This document shows, piece after piece, positions 8,118-18,100 of a stretch of DNA of 64,000 nucleotides. Position 1 is the first letter of the stretch. Every line of letters begins with the position of its first letter. The translations under genes were made by a program, and so were the position numbers. Origin of the DNA: CADCWN01 sp046328475 (GTDB lineage Bacteria; Chloroflexota; Chloroflexia; Thermomicrobiales; CADCWN01); the NCBI GenBank assembly GCA_046328475.1, contig JAXLWN010000015.1:44609-108608 (forward strand), read 5' to 3'. The notes beneath the pieces are model-generated. The model did no database searches and was not told the origin of the DNA. It saw only the letters and a program-made list of their open reading frames with translations.

Positions 8118-9068
8118 GTGACATCGACCACAACATCAGGAGCATCAATCGCGCAACCATCGCCGCCACCGGCGAGCGCATCGCCCCGGCACGTCCGCCG
8201 CACCTCGACGTGCGGGTGGCCGGTGCCGACTTCGGCCTCCCGGTCGCCGCGCTGACCCTGAAGCTCGAACCGTCTGGCCCTCGCCTGTTCAAGGCGCGCG
8301 GCGCGTTCGCCAACCTCCTGCTGCGCGACATCCCGCCCGCCGGGATCGTCGCCGCCTCCGGCGGCAACCACGGCGCGGCCGTCGCCTACGCCGCCATGAA
8401 ACTCGGCATCCCCGCCACCATCTACGTCCCCGAGGTCGCCTCGCCCGCCAAGCTCCGGCGCATCCGCGACTGCGGCGCGAACCTCGTCGTCACCGGCGAG
8501 CGCTACGCCGACGCCCTCGCCGCCAGCGAGGAGTGGCGGGCCACCTCCGGCGCGCTCCCGATCCACGCCTACGACCAGGCCGAAACCCTGCTCGGCCAGG
8601 GCACCGTCGGCCGGGAACTGGAGGAGCAAGCGCCCGACCTCGACACCCTGCTCGTCGCGGTTGGCGGCGGCGGCCTGATCGGCGGCATCGCCGCCTGGTA
8701 CGCCGGACGCCTCAAACTCGTCGGCGTCGAACCCGAACTCGCCCCCACCCTCCACCGCGCCCTGGCGGCGGGCGAGCCCGTGGACGCCCCGGCGGGCGGC
8801 ATCGCCGCCGACTCCCTCGCCCCGCGCCGCATCGGCGAGATCATGTTCCCGATCGCGCAGCAGCACGTCGATCACGTCGCGCTCGTCACCGACGACGCCA
8901 TCCGGGCCGCGCAGCGCGCCCTCTGGGAGACCACCCGCCTCGTCGCCGAACCGGGTTGCCGCCGCCTTCGCCGCCCTCCTCAGCGGACGCTACATCCCCC
9001 ACCCCACCGAGCGCGTCGGCATCCTCGGCTGCGGCGGCAACACCACCGCCGTCAACTTCGACCACTGA
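8118..9068 (+). CDS. PLP-dependent threonine/serine dehydratase-like enzyme (frameshifted)
   Basis: A fold-type II PLP enzyme of the threonine dehydratase/serine racemase group. It shows the Schiff-base lysine in FKARGAF, the phosphate-binding loop VGGGGLIGG, and SGGNHG. The real frame is broken. Near 8950 one extra T turns EPGAAAFAALLSGRY into nonsense, and the rest (ILGCGGNTTAVNFDH, stop 9066-9068) lies in another frame. Near 8190-8205 two compensating shifts garble an expected VRRTPTLDV. The GTG start at 8118 is tentative. Upstream TTTCCC-N17-TACACT could be the promoter. A second, intact member of the family is at 24572. Confidence 0.75.
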
Positions 9069-9084
9069 CCCCCGCCACCGCCCC

Positions 9085-9147
9085 AACCTTCGAACCTTCA
9101 AACCTTCGAACCGTCCCCCCGAACTTTGAACCTTGAACCTTGAACCA
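9085..9147. repeat. Short tandem repeat, 7-8-bp words, inverted
   Basis: CCTTCGAA/CCTTCAAA words at 8-base steps (9085-9112) are followed by TTGAACC words at 7-base steps (9121-9147). The block ends 13 bases before the ATG of the YbaK-like gene. Confidence 0.75.
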
Positions 9148-9160
9148 CCCGGAGTCCCCC

Positions 9161-9673
9161 ATGACCGCCCCCGACGCCTACACCCACCTGATCGCCCTCC
9201 TCGACCAGCACGGTGCCCACTACCGCACCATCGACCACGTCCCCGAAGGGCGCACCGAAGTCGTCAGCCCCCTGCGCGGCAACGACCTCGCCCAGGCCGC
9301 CAAGTGCATGGTCGTGATGGTCAAAATCGGCAAGAAGGTCACCAAATACATCCTCGCCGTCGTCTCCGGCGACGCCCGCGTCGATCTCCAGGCAATTAAA
9401 ACCCTGCTCGGCGGCACCTACGTCTCCTTCGCCAACCCCGAGATCGCCGAACGCCTCGCTGGCAGCGTCGTCGGCACCGTCCTCCCCTTCTCCTTTCACC
9501 CCGACCTGCAATTGATCGCCGACCCCACCCTCCTCACCCACGACGAAATCTTCTTCAACGCCGCCCGCCTCGATCGCTCCCTCGCGTTGCGGACAGCGGA
9601 TTACATGCGCCTCGCCTCCCCCCAGATCGCCAACATCGCTGCCCCTTGCGACGCCGCCCCGCCCGCAAACTAG
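9161..9673 (+). CDS. YbaK/EbsC-family aminoacyl-tRNA editing protein
   Basis: 170 residues with the YbaK/ProX fold. The N-terminus (LLDQHGAHYRTIDHVPEGRT) matches the family, the conserved lysines of the deacylase site sit in AKCMVVMVKIGKK, and a glycine loop follows (SVVGTVLPFSFHPDL). Such free-standing domains hydrolyse mischarged Cys- or Ala-tRNA. The ATG at 9161 is preferred over an upstream TTG because GGAG lies six bases before it and the upstream codons are repeat DNA. Specificity (Pro, Cys or Ala) cannot be fixed from sequence. Confidence 0.82.
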   Translation: MTAPDAYTHLIALLDQHGAHYRTIDHVPEGRTEVVSPLRGNDLAQAAKCMVVMVKIGKKVTKYILAVVSGDARVDLQAIKTLLGGTYVSFANPEIAERLAGSVVGTVLPFSFHPDLQLIADPTLLTHDEIFFNAARLDRSLALRTADYMRLASPQIANIAAPCDAAPPAN

Positions 9674-9720
9674 CCCCCCGCTCCACACGCATCACATCGC
9701 TACAACCCATCCCACGCCCG

Positions 9721-9788
9721 AGCCCGCGCAGGCGGGCTTTGCGGCGACCCGCAGGTCGCCCTCAGCCCCAGGCTTCAGCCTGTGGGGC
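9721..9788. repeat. Three consecutive hairpins (REP-like)
   Basis: Three adjoining stem-loops follow the YbaK-like gene: AGCCCGC-GCAG-GCGGGCT with a short T run (9721-9738), GGCGACC-CGCA-GGTCGCC (9743-9760), and an imperfect AGCCCCAGGCT/AGCCTGTGGGGCT (9764-9788). The first could act as a terminator; the set looks like a dispersed palindromic element. Confidence 0.6.
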
Positions 9789-9857
9789 TTCCACCACGGA
9801 CCACCCACGTCGTGTCAATCCACCACCACTCCTTGCGTTTCGTTGCAGCATAAAATA

Positions 9858-9905
9858 GTATGAGCACGAACAGTATGATCATACTCATACTGTTCGTGCT
9901 CATAC
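9858..9905. repeat. Perfect 21-bp inverted repeat upstream of AAA ATPase
   Basis: Arms 9858-9878 and 9885-9905 pair perfectly over 21 bp around a 6-base loop, in AT-rich DNA that stands out from its surroundings. The right arm ends 19 bases before the ATPase start, where it could be an operator, a 5'-UTR hairpin or the end of a small mobile element. Confidence 0.8.
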
Positions 9906-9923
9906 CAACTTGGATGGACTGAC

Positions 9924-11358
9924 GTGTCATTTTACAACCGCGTCCGAGAACTCGCAGTGCTCAAGGGGGCTGGCCGTTCGCCGCGAGCGGAACTCCTGAT
10001 CCTCTACGGTCGGCGTGGTGTTGGCAAAAGCGCACTCCTCGCGCACGCCTTTGCAGATGTGCGCCACATCTTCTACCGGGCAACGCGCCGGACGCTTACG
10101 CTCCAACTCGATAGTCTGACGGCGATGGCGCGCGAGGCGTATCCCGACGAGTTCATCCCGCAGCCATTCGCCTCGTTCGAGATCTTCCTCGACTTCTTGG
10201 CCCACCTGGCCGAGGTTCGTCCGCGCGAGCCGGTGGTCGTCATCCTCGACGAACTGCCCTACCTGGCCGATGTCGATCCCGGGCTGCTGACCACGCTCCA
10301 GCACTGGTGGGACGCCCACAGGCAGCAGTCCAACCTCAAACTCCTGCTCGCCGGTTCCTATCTCGCCTTCATGGAGCGGCAGGTGCTCGACGCGAACGCG
10401 CCCCTCTACAACCGTCGCACCGGCTCGCTCAAACTCGCGCCCTTCGATTACGCCGAGGCGGCGCTCTTTTTCCCCGCCTACTCACCGCGCGAGCGGCTCG
10501 AGGCGTACGCCATCCTCGGCGGCATGCCCTCCTATCTGGAGCAATTCGACGCGGGGCGGGGGCTGGAGGAGAACCTGCTTGCCACGGTGCTGCGGCGCAA
10601 TACTTACCTCAACGAGGAGCCCGATTGGCTGCTCCTGGAGGACCTGCGCCGGGATGTCACCCACGGCTCAATCCTCCGCGCCATCGCCACCGGTCAGCGG
10701 CGACCCAGCGACATCGCGCGGGCCATCGGCAAAGCCTCGGCGCAGGATGTCTCGGCCCAACTCGGCGCGTTGCTCGACCTGGAACTCATTCATGAAAACG
10801 ATGCCTACCGAGTGCCACTGGCCGCAGCCTGCGCGCCCGTTCTACTGGCGGAGGACCATTCGCTTCTGGTGGGACGCTACGTCGATCCAGGCCGCAGCCT
10901 GATCGCGCAGGGGCTGGGCGAACGAGGTTCGCATCCGCGCCTCGTTCCACGAGCACGTCTCGCGCCCGCCGTTCGAAGAGGTTCGCCGCCAGTTCCTCTG
11001 GCGTGCCTACGCCAGCGGCACCCTACCTGCCGGACTGGAGTTCGACACGGTTGGCACCTGGTGGGATGGCGATCACGAGATCGATGTGGTCGCGATGGAA
11101 GGCAGCGCCACCACGCTCGTCGGTTCCTGCAAGTGGACGAACTCGCTCGTAGGGCTGAGCGAACTGCGCGTGCTCCAGGCGTCGCTGGCGTCGGGCCACG
11201 CCGCGCTCAGGCCAATCCCAGCCCCCTGGCTCGCGCTCTTCTCGCGCGAAGGCTTCACAGCGGATCTCCTCGCGCTCGCCAGTACGCCGGGGCAGCGCCT
11301 GCTCCTCTACACCCCCGACGACTTGTTCATTGACATGACGGAAGGGAAAACGCAATGA
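9924..11358 (+). CDS. Archaeal-type AAA ATPase with DUF234 nuclease-like domain (frameshifted)
   Basis: N-terminal P-loop NTPase: Walker A GRRGVGKSAL near residue 30, Walker B VVVILDELPYL, and the family's LLLAGSYLAFME sensor. A winged-helix segment follows (RPSDIARAIGKASAQDVS). The C-terminus has a restriction-enzyme-like core (HEIDVVAMEG then GSCKW, a PD-(D/E)xK-type pattern). Between about 10830 and 10940 the frame changes two or three times (RPFYWRRTIRFWW is in a different frame from YVDPGRS, and EVRIRASFHEHV in a third), so the 9924 frame reads wrongly after residue ~310 and the true stop is at 11356-11358. The next gene's ATG overlaps that stop. Function is unproven; defence or mobile-element roles have been proposed for related ATPases. 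Confidence 0.75.
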
Positions 11359-11603
11359 CGGCAACAACTGCCACCATCTACGAACTCTGGGACGTGGAGA
11401 CGGCGAACCTGATCTCCGACCACGAGAACGAGGCCGCTGCGCTTCGGGCCGTCTGCGATGGTGTAGTTGAGGATGGGATTGATGCCTGGGTGATGGTCGC
11501 GCTCATGCGCGTTGAACCAGGTGGGATGCGGGAGCCGATTGCGCAGGGTGGCGACCTGATTCGCCGTGCGCGGGGGGAGGATGCTCGCGCGGCAGATGAC
11601 TAA
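11355..11603 (+). CDS. Small acidic conserved-looking protein of unknown function
   Basis: 82 residues starting with ATG inside the overlap ATGA with the ATPase gene, which suggests coupling. The sequence begins IYELWDVETANLISDHENE, has an alternating strand-helix pattern and ends in a charged tail. I do not recognise a named domain. Its stop overlaps the convergent moeA stop at 11600-11603. The antisense DNA is well covered by moeA only beyond 11600, so this frame is not a shadow. Confidence 0.6.
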   Translation: MTATTATIYELWDVETANLISDHENEAAALRAVCDGVVEDGIDAWVMVALMRVEPGGMREPIAQGGDLIRRARGEDARAADD

Positions 11604-12835
11604 CTCCCCGCCACCTCCCCGAACACAATCGCCTCCACCTCCTCCCCCGCCCCGAACGCCTCCACCCGCCCCGGCAGCGCCAGCAGCGCGTTCGCCCCCA
11701 CCAGCGACGCCAGCCGCGACGACGCCTGCGCCCCGGTATTCACCGCGTGCAGCCGCCCATCTTCTCCCTGCCGCACCGTCGCCCGCTGGAACTCCGGCCG
11801 GTCGCCCGGCGTGATTGCATGGTCGAGCACCACCCGCACGCGCGGCCGGGTCGGGCGCGGATGCCCCGCCAGCTTCCGCAGCGCCGGGCGCACGAAAACC
11901 TCGGTCCCGACCAGCGCCGACACCGGATTGCCCGGCAGCCCGAAGATTAGCTTCCCCTCGGCCGTCGTCGCGAAATGCAGCGGCTTCCCCGGCTTCATGA
12001 ACAGTCGCCCGAAGTGAATCTGCCCGATCTCGTCCAGAATCACCTTCACCAGATCGAGCTGCCCCATCGAGACGCCGCCCGACGTGATCAGCACATCGGC
12101 CGCCGCCAGGCACTCGGCCAGCAGCGCCCGCGTCTCCTCCGCCCGGTCGGGCGCGATCGCCGAGCGCACGATCGGCACCCGCAACTCGGCCAGTGCCGTG
12201 CCGACCGCGTAGCGGTTCGCGTCGCGAATCTGCCCCGGCCCCGGCGTCTCCCACGGCTCCACGATCTCGTCGCCCGTGCTCAGCAGCGCCACCTTCGGGC
12301 GCGGGTGGACCAGCGGCTCGGCGACCCCCAGGCTCGCCAGCAGCCCCATCTCGCCCGGGCCGATCGCCGTGCCCGCCGCCAGCACCCGCTGCCCGCGCGC
12401 CATATCCACGCCGATCGGCCGGATATTCTCCCCGACCGTGATCGCCGCCTGCTGAATCTCGATCTGGTCGCCGACCCGCTGCGTCCGCTCGACCATCACC
12501 ACCGCGTCGGCCCCCGGCGGCAGCGGCGCACCGGTCGTGATCCGCGCCACCGTCCCCGGCCGCACCGTCACGTCCGCGATGTATCCCGCCGCCTGGTCGC
12601 CGATGAGTTCCCGCCAGCCCGCCCCATCCGCCGCGATCACGGCGTAGCCATCCATCGTCGAGGCCGGGAACGGCGGCAGATCCTCGCCCGCGATCAGCGC
12701 CTCGGCCAGCACCAGCCCCGCCGCCTCCGCGATCGGCACGCGCACCGGCCCCAGCACCGGCGTCGCCGCCAGCACCCGGCGAATCGCCTCGTCAACGCTG
12801 ATACTATCCGCAGGCACCGGCAGCAGGGTGATCAT
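11600..12835 (-). CDS. moeA: Molybdopterin molybdotransferase MoeA
   Basis: 411 residues, the usual MoeA length. Domain order is normal: the N-terminal domain with the PPFPASTMDGYAV signature near residue 50, ARITTGAPLPPGADAVVMVE, the MPT-binding domain with STGDEIVEP and TSGGVSMG, and FGLPGNPVSAL before the C-terminal domain IV. MoeA inserts molybdenum into adenylated molybdopterin to make Moco. The start at 12835 is chosen because it fits the family N-terminus; no strong ribosome site precedes it, because a short tandem repeat lies directly upstream. No other Moco gene is in the window. Confidence 0.95.
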   Translation of the reverse strand: MITLLPVPADSISVDEAIRRVLAATPVLGPVRVPIAEAAGLVLAEALIAGEDLPPFPASTMDGYAVIAADGAGWRELIGDQAAGYIADVTVRPGTVARITTGAPLPPGADAVVMVERTQRVGDQIEIQQAAITVGENIRPIGVDMARGQRVLAAGTAIGPGEMGLLASLGVAEPLVHPRPKVALLSTGDEIVEPWETPGPGQIRDANRYAVGTALAELRVPIVRSAIAPDRAEETRALLAECLAAADVLITSGGVSMGQLDLVKVILDEIGQIHFGRLFMKPGKPLHFATTAEGKLIFGLPGNPVSALVGTEVFVRPALRKLAGHPRPTRPRVRVVLDHAITPGDRPEFQRATVRQGEDGRLHAVNTGAQASSRLASLVGANALLALPGRVEAFGAGEEVEAIVFGEVAGS

Positions 12836-12842
12836 GGTTGTC

Positions 12843-12877
12843 TCAGTAGTCAGTAGTCGGTAGTCAGTAGTCAGTAT
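12843..12877. repeat. Heptamer tandem repeat abutting the moeA start
   Basis: Four to five copies of AGTAGTC at 7-base steps lie 8-40 bases upstream of the moeA ATG (minus strand) and replace the usual ribosome-site region. Confidence 0.75.
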
Positions 12878-12964
12878 AGATCGCCTGCGCGAACAGCAAA
12901 GTAGGCCGCTCACCTCTTCACAAGGCGCAGCCTCGCAGATTTCTTCCCGATGTTGAGGGAGATT

Positions 12965-12998
12965 CTTACGACTTACGACTTACGACTTACGCTCTTAC
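12965..12998. repeat. Heptamer tandem repeat at the glycosyltransferase stop
   Basis: Four copies of TTACGAC/TTACGCT at 7-base steps overlap the stop codon (12995-12997) of the glycosyltransferase. The same word family forms the repeat between cheA and cheB at 42115-42226. Confidence 0.75.
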
Positions 12999-13834
12999 CT
13001 GTACCGCCCGAGCAGGCTGTTGAGCCGCACCATCAGCACGTCGCGGAAATTGCGCGCCGAGTCGAGCAGGGGGTTGACCTTGCTCTCGGTGCCATACTGC
13101 CAGATGACCGGGACCGAGGCGATGCGGTAGCCGCGCTGGCGCGCGAGGAAGAGGATTTCCACGTCGAAGGCGGTGACGGCCGGGCCGATCGGCGGCGCCT
13201 CGTCCTCGCCGTAGAGCTGGCTGGCGGCGAACAGTTCCTGCGCCACCGTGCCCCGCAGCACCTTAAAGCCGCACTGCGTATCCTGAATACCGGGCAACGC
13301 CACGATCTGCACCAGCCAGTTGAAGACGCGCCCCATCAAATGCCGATAGATCGGCTCATCCTGCCGCACCGCCCCCCGGTCCTCGCGGGAGCCGATCACG
13401 ACGTGGCAGCCATCGGCAAAATGGGGGATGACCGAGGCGAGCGTATCGATCGGCGTCGCCAGATCGGCGTCGGTGAAGCCGATCAGCTTGCCGCGCGCCG
13501 CCTGCACCCCGCTGCGCACCGCGTAGGCCTTGCCCCGGTGGGGATTGGCGATCACCCGCACCGTCAGGTCGCGATGTTCGCGCGCAAACTGGCGGGCGGC
13601 GGCCAGCGTCTCATCGGCGCTCCCGTCGTCCACCACGAGCACTTCCCAGGCATAGCGCTGCGCCCGAAGGTACTCGGTGACCGCGCCCAGGGTCCGCGCG
13701 ATGCGCCCCGCCTCGTTATAGGCCGGGATAATCAGCGAAAGATAGGGTACGCGCACGGTCGGGAGCGTCGACAACACGCCCGCCTCGCGCCCCATCCCCG
13801 CCCCATCTGCCTCTTCGCGCAAAATCGCCGCCAT
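12995..13834 (-). CDS. Family 2 glycosyltransferase, ALG5-like (dolichyl/polyprenyl-phosphate glucosyltransferase type)
   Basis: 279 residues from the ATG at 13834. GT-A fold motifs: LSLIIPAYNEAGRI, VVDDGSADET, the DxD-type GFTDADLATP, and IQDTQCGFKV, all close to the ALG5/DPM branch that transfers sugar from a nucleotide donor to a polyprenyl phosphate. No C-terminal membrane domain is present. A longer frame reaches 13999, but a TACAAT -10-like box (13869-13874, minus strand) lies between, so the shorter start is preferred. Likely feeds glycan or glycoprotein assembly at the membrane; acceptor unknown. Confidence 0.83.
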   Translation of the reverse strand: MAAILREEADGAGMGREAGVLSTLPTVRVPYLSLIIPAYNEAGRIARTLGAVTEYLRAQRYAWEVLVVDDGSADETLAAARQFAREHRDLTVRVIANPHRGKAYAVRSGVQAARGKLIGFTDADLATPIDTLASVIPHFADGCHVVIGSREDRGAVRQDEPIYRHLMGRVFNWLVQIVALPGIQDTQCGFKVLRGTVAQELFAASQLYGEDEAPPIGPAVTAFDVEILFLARQRGYRIASVPVIWQYGTESKVNPLLDSARNFRDVLMVRLNSLLGRYR

Positions 13835-14201
13835 CCTGCCCCGCGTCGCGAATCGCCCGTACGAATGCGTATTGTAGCACCGCGCCGGGGGAATGGTGAG
13901 GGGCAACGGCCCACTATCGGCAGAATCGGGACCAAAGTAGGGTGCGCGCCGCCCCGCCGTTGCGGCCTGTTCGCGGACCTTACGGGACAGATCGGGCATG
14001 GTGGCGCAATCCTCTCGCTACTGTGTGGCGTATCGTGGGACGAGGCGCGAAACCGGGGCACCGCCGACTGCCGCAAGCGAAAATGAGCACGAAGTGAGCA
14101 CGTTTCGGTCTGGTGCTCGCCGTCGCTGCGGCGCACACTGGGGGTATCGAGATAGGCCCGGCCCGCACGCCGGCGAACAGACCGGATGGAGGTGAGCGTT
14201 C
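13835..14201. other. Divergent spacer
   Basis: Upstream region of both the glycosyltransferase (minus) and the membrane protein (plus). A TACAAT box on the minus strand at 13869-13874 is the only promoter-like element noticed; no RNA gene or repeat array seen. Confidence 0.4.
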
Positions 14202-14879
14202 ATGGCGTCCGAAATTCGCGACCGCGCCGGGTTATCCGCACCAATTCCCGGGCCAACCGCTGTTGCCGCCTTGCTGGCCCCGCTCGGCATCATCGTCGCC
14301 TCGCTCGCCATCCCCGCCGGTGTCGACGAACTGCCCGACAGCGAGGAGAAGGTCGCCCGCATCCTGGACATCGTCGCCGCTCACCCTTTCGGCACCCGCC
14401 TCGGCTTCCTCTCCTTCGCGGTGGGGATGCTCCTGCTGCTCGCGGCGATGGCCGCCCTGCGCACCGTCGCCGAGCGCGAGCCGCGCGGGCGCACCCTGAC
14501 CCAACTCGGCACCTGGCTGATCGCCGTCGCCGCCGGGGCGCTCGCCATCGGCAACTCCTTCGCCCCGGCCTCCGAGCCGTCGGCCGTGCAGCCCGGCTTG
14601 CCCCGCGACGTGATGATCCAGTACATGCACTACCACCTGCTCAACGGCTGGGCCTGGGCCATCATCGCCTTCTACCCGCTGCTGCCCCTCGGCGCGATCC
14701 TGCTCGGCATCGGCCTCTGGCGCAGCCGCGTCCTCGGCCGCGTCGCCACGCTGCTCATCGCCGTCCCGCTCGCCGCGCTGATCGCGCTGCCGCTCAGCCT
14801 CCCGACCCTCCCGCTCGGCCTGGCCCTGGAACTCGGCCTGGTGCTTGCGCTACGCCAGGAGTGGCCGCGCCGCCGCTGA
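14202..14879 (+). CDS. Polytopic membrane protein of unknown function
   Basis: 225 residues with about five to six hydrophobic helices (for example VAALLAPLGIIVASLAIPAG, GMLLLLAAMAAL, TWLIAVAAGALAIG, WAIIAFYPLLPLGAILLGIG and a long C-terminal pair). A GGAGGTGA ribosome site lies seven bases before the ATG. Charged loops are short and no catalytic or transport motif was recognised; the layout resembles DUF4386-like membrane proteins, which is only a resemblance. It stands alone, transcribed away from the glycosyltransferase. Confidence 0.75.
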   Translation: MASEIRDRAGLSAPIPGPTAVAALLAPLGIIVASLAIPAGVDELPDSEEKVARILDIVAAHPFGTRLGFLSFAVGMLLLLAAMAALRTVAEREPRGRTLTQLGTWLIAVAAGALAIGNSFAPASEPSAVQPGLPRDVMIQYMHYHLLNGWAWAIIAFYPLLPLGAILLGIGLWRSRVLGRVATLLIAVPLAALIALPLSLPTLPLGLALELGLVLALRQEWPRRR

Positions 14880-15174
14880 ACCGTCGCTCGCTACTCACGC
14901 ACACCGGGCGGCGCATCGCGGTACGTCAAGCTACGAATTGGTCGTTTTTCAGCCAGGGTGGCACGAATCGTCCTCCCCGGCGGGTCCGGAGAAGTAGCGG
15001 CACATCAATCGCTCGCCGGAGGCTGCCATGCGCCCGACATACCGCCCATTTCGCGCCCCCACCCGGCCCTGCCAGGAGAAGGAGAAGGAGAAGTTAAAAT
15101 GGATAAACGAACCTAACTGCTAAATTGCGGAAATCACTTTCCCGATGCCTAAAATGCCGATTTGCTCATTGCCT
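14880..15174. other. Spacer, no feature recognised
   Basis: About 295 bases between convergent genes, lower in GC at its right end. No clear terminator hairpin with T run, repeat array or RNA gene was recognised. Confidence 0.4.
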
Positions 15175-18100
15175 CTAGGGTTCGCGCAACTGGCTCAACA
15201 CTCGCCTCCGCTGCGCCGTTCGCCCGTCGCTCATCTCGCTCGGCAGCGCCTCGGCCCGCCCCGCGTGCTTCTGCTCGTACATCCGCTCGTCCGCCACCGC
15301 CACCAGCGTGGCGGCGCGCGGCCCGTCGGTCGGGAAGGTCGCCACCCCGACCGAGACGGTGATCGGCGCGAGCGGGATGCCATTGCTGGCGGTGCGGTTC
15401 GCCAGCAGCCGCATCCGCATCCGCTCGCTCAGCCGCCGCGCCTCCTCCACCGTCGCGCCCGGCAGGATCACGGCGAACTCGTCGCCGCCGTAGCGCGCCA
15501 CCGTGTCGGTCTCGCGCGTGCAGTCGCGCAGGATGCTCGCCACGATCCGCAGCGCGCTGTCCCCCGCCAGGTGGCCGTGGGTGTCGTTCAGCGCCTTCAG
15601 CCCGTTCACATCCATGATCAGGATCGTCAGCGTCGCGTTGTTGGCCCGCGCGCCGCTCAACTCCTGCTCCAGCTTCTGGTAGAAGTAGCGGTGGTTGTAG
15701 ACCCCCGTCAGCCCGTCGGTGATCGCCGCGCGCTTCTCGCGGTCGTGCAGGCGGGCCACCGCGATGCCGGTCGTCAGCTGGTTGGCGATCGTCTCCAGCG
15801 TCATCTCGTCCTCGGCGCTGAACGCCGCCTGGCGCGAGCTCTCGATCACCACCACCCCGATCGCCTGCCCGCCCTCCTGCCCGCTCTCGATCAGCGGTGC
15901 CAGCATGGCCGAGTTGTTCGTCGGCAGCCACTCGGTGTAGCGCGGGTCGTGGTGGGTGTCGGGCACGTTGTACAACTGCCCCTCGCGCACCACCTGCCCC
16001 AGCAGCCCCTGCTCCAGCGTGAAGCGCCGCCCCCGGAACGAGGCGTCGAAGCCGGTGATCGACTGGATCACGAGCTGGTTCGACTCCTCCTCGCGCAGCA
16101 GGATCGCGCAGTCGGCATAGCCCAGCTCGCGCCGGATCAGGTCCACCGCCGAGTCGAGGAACCGCTTCAGGTCGGTGATCGTCCCCACCGTCCGCGCGAG
16201 GTGGTGGAGCACCGTCAATTCCTTCAGGTGTTGCGGCCGGATCTGGCCCGCATCGGGCAGGTCGGTCGCCGGAGGCTGCAAGTTGCCGGTCGTCTGGTGG
16301 TCGGCCTGCCCGGCCTCGGCCAGCGTCAGCATCCCCGTCGCCAGCGAGGCGGTGCCGCGCTCGCGCAAATGCTGCAAGTAGGCCGCGCCGAGGATGTCGT
16401 CGCGGTCGATCACGCGCAGGAAAGCCTCCACCACGCGCGGGTGGAACTGCTTCCCCGCCCCCTTCGCCAGCTCCGACCGCGCGACCTCCAGCGTGCGCGC
16501 TCGCCGGTAGGCGCGGTCGGTGGTCATCGTGTCGAAGGCATCGGCCACGCCGATGATCGCCGCGCCGATCGGGATGGCCTCCCCCGCCAGCCGGTCGGGA
16601 TAGCCCGAGCCGTTGTACCACTCGTGGTGGTGGCGCACCAGCGGCACCAGCCGCTCCAGCGCCGTGTTCACCGAGAGGATCGCCGCCCCCTGCGTGGCGT
16701 GCGTGATCATCACCGACATCTCGCTGGTGGAGAGCTTGCCCGCCTTGCCGAGGATCGCGTCGGAGATGCCGATCTTGCCGATGTCGTGCAGCAGCGCCGC
16801 CAGCTCGATCGTCTCGATCTCCTCCTGCGACAGCCCCAGCTCGCGCCCCATCTCGCGCGCGTAGAAGGCGACGTTGCGCGAGTGGCGGTGGGTGTAGGCG
16901 TCGCGCGCGTCCACCGTCGCCGCCAGGCTCTGCACCCCGGCCAGGTAGAGCTCGCGCGTGCGGTTGTAGAGCCGCGCGTTCTCGATCGCCGCCGCCGCGT
17001 AGTTGGCGTAGGTGCGGACCAGCTCGATCTCCTCCGGGCGGGGCTGGTGCGGCGTCGTCCAGGCGGCGTTCAGCACGCCGAGCGGTGCGCGCCCCTTGCC
17101 GACGATCGGCACGGTGCAGTTCGCGACGATCCCCTCCGCCAGCAGCAGGTCGCGGAAGCGCTCCGCCGGGGCGTGGCGCAGGTCCGGCGTGACGATGCAC
17201 TCGCGCTGCCGCAGCGCCTCGCCGTGCTCGCCGAGGTTGGCCGGGGTGTCGTAGAAGGCGTCCAGCGCGATCGGCGAGAGGCCGTAGTGGGCCTCCAGCG
17301 TCAGCCGCTCGCCATCCTCGCTCAGGAAGCGCACCGCCGTCTTCTCGGCCCCCAGCAGGCTCGCCAGGGTCAGGCAGATGCGGTCGAGCGTCGGGTCGAG
17401 GTCGAGGTCGGCGACGAGGTCGGCGGTGATGCCCTGCAACTCGGTGATCTGCTTCAGCTGGCGCTGCACCCGGCCGAAGAGGCGCGCGTTCTCGATCGCG
17501 ATCGCCGTCTGCCGCGCCACCGCCGCCGCCAGCCGCCGCTCCTCGTCGCTGAAGCGCTGGCCGAGCGGGCGCAGCAGGATGAAGCAGCCGAGCGGCTCCT
17601 TGCCGCGCATGAACGGGACGATCAGCATCGCGCGCGGGCTCTGCGGCTGGCTCATCGACGGGATGCCCGCCGCGCGGTTGGTATCGGGCAGGAAGACGAT
17701 TCTTCCGGCCAGCACCGCCGCGCCGATCGGCCCGTGCGCGATCGGCAGCGGGAGCGGGGCCTCCTCGCCCGCCGGCCAGCCCTGCACGCCCACCGGCAGC
17801 AGCAACTGGCGGCTCTCGTCGTAGAGGCGGATCGCGGCGGTGGGGCAGGCCACCACCGCCGTCAGGGCGCGCAGCGTCTTCTTCAGCACCGATTCGAGTT
17901 GCAGCGACGAGTTCAGGTTCTCGCCGACGTTGATCAGCAAGTCGAGCTCGCGGACCTTCGTCTCCAACTCCTGCCGCTGCTGGAATTCGGCCGTCATGTC
18001 GCGCGCGATCGTCTGGAGCAGGGGCGAACCATCCTCGGCCGCCTCGTGCAGGGGCTGGGTGCGCGCCTGGAGATGCCCGTTCGTCCCATCGGGGCGGTGA

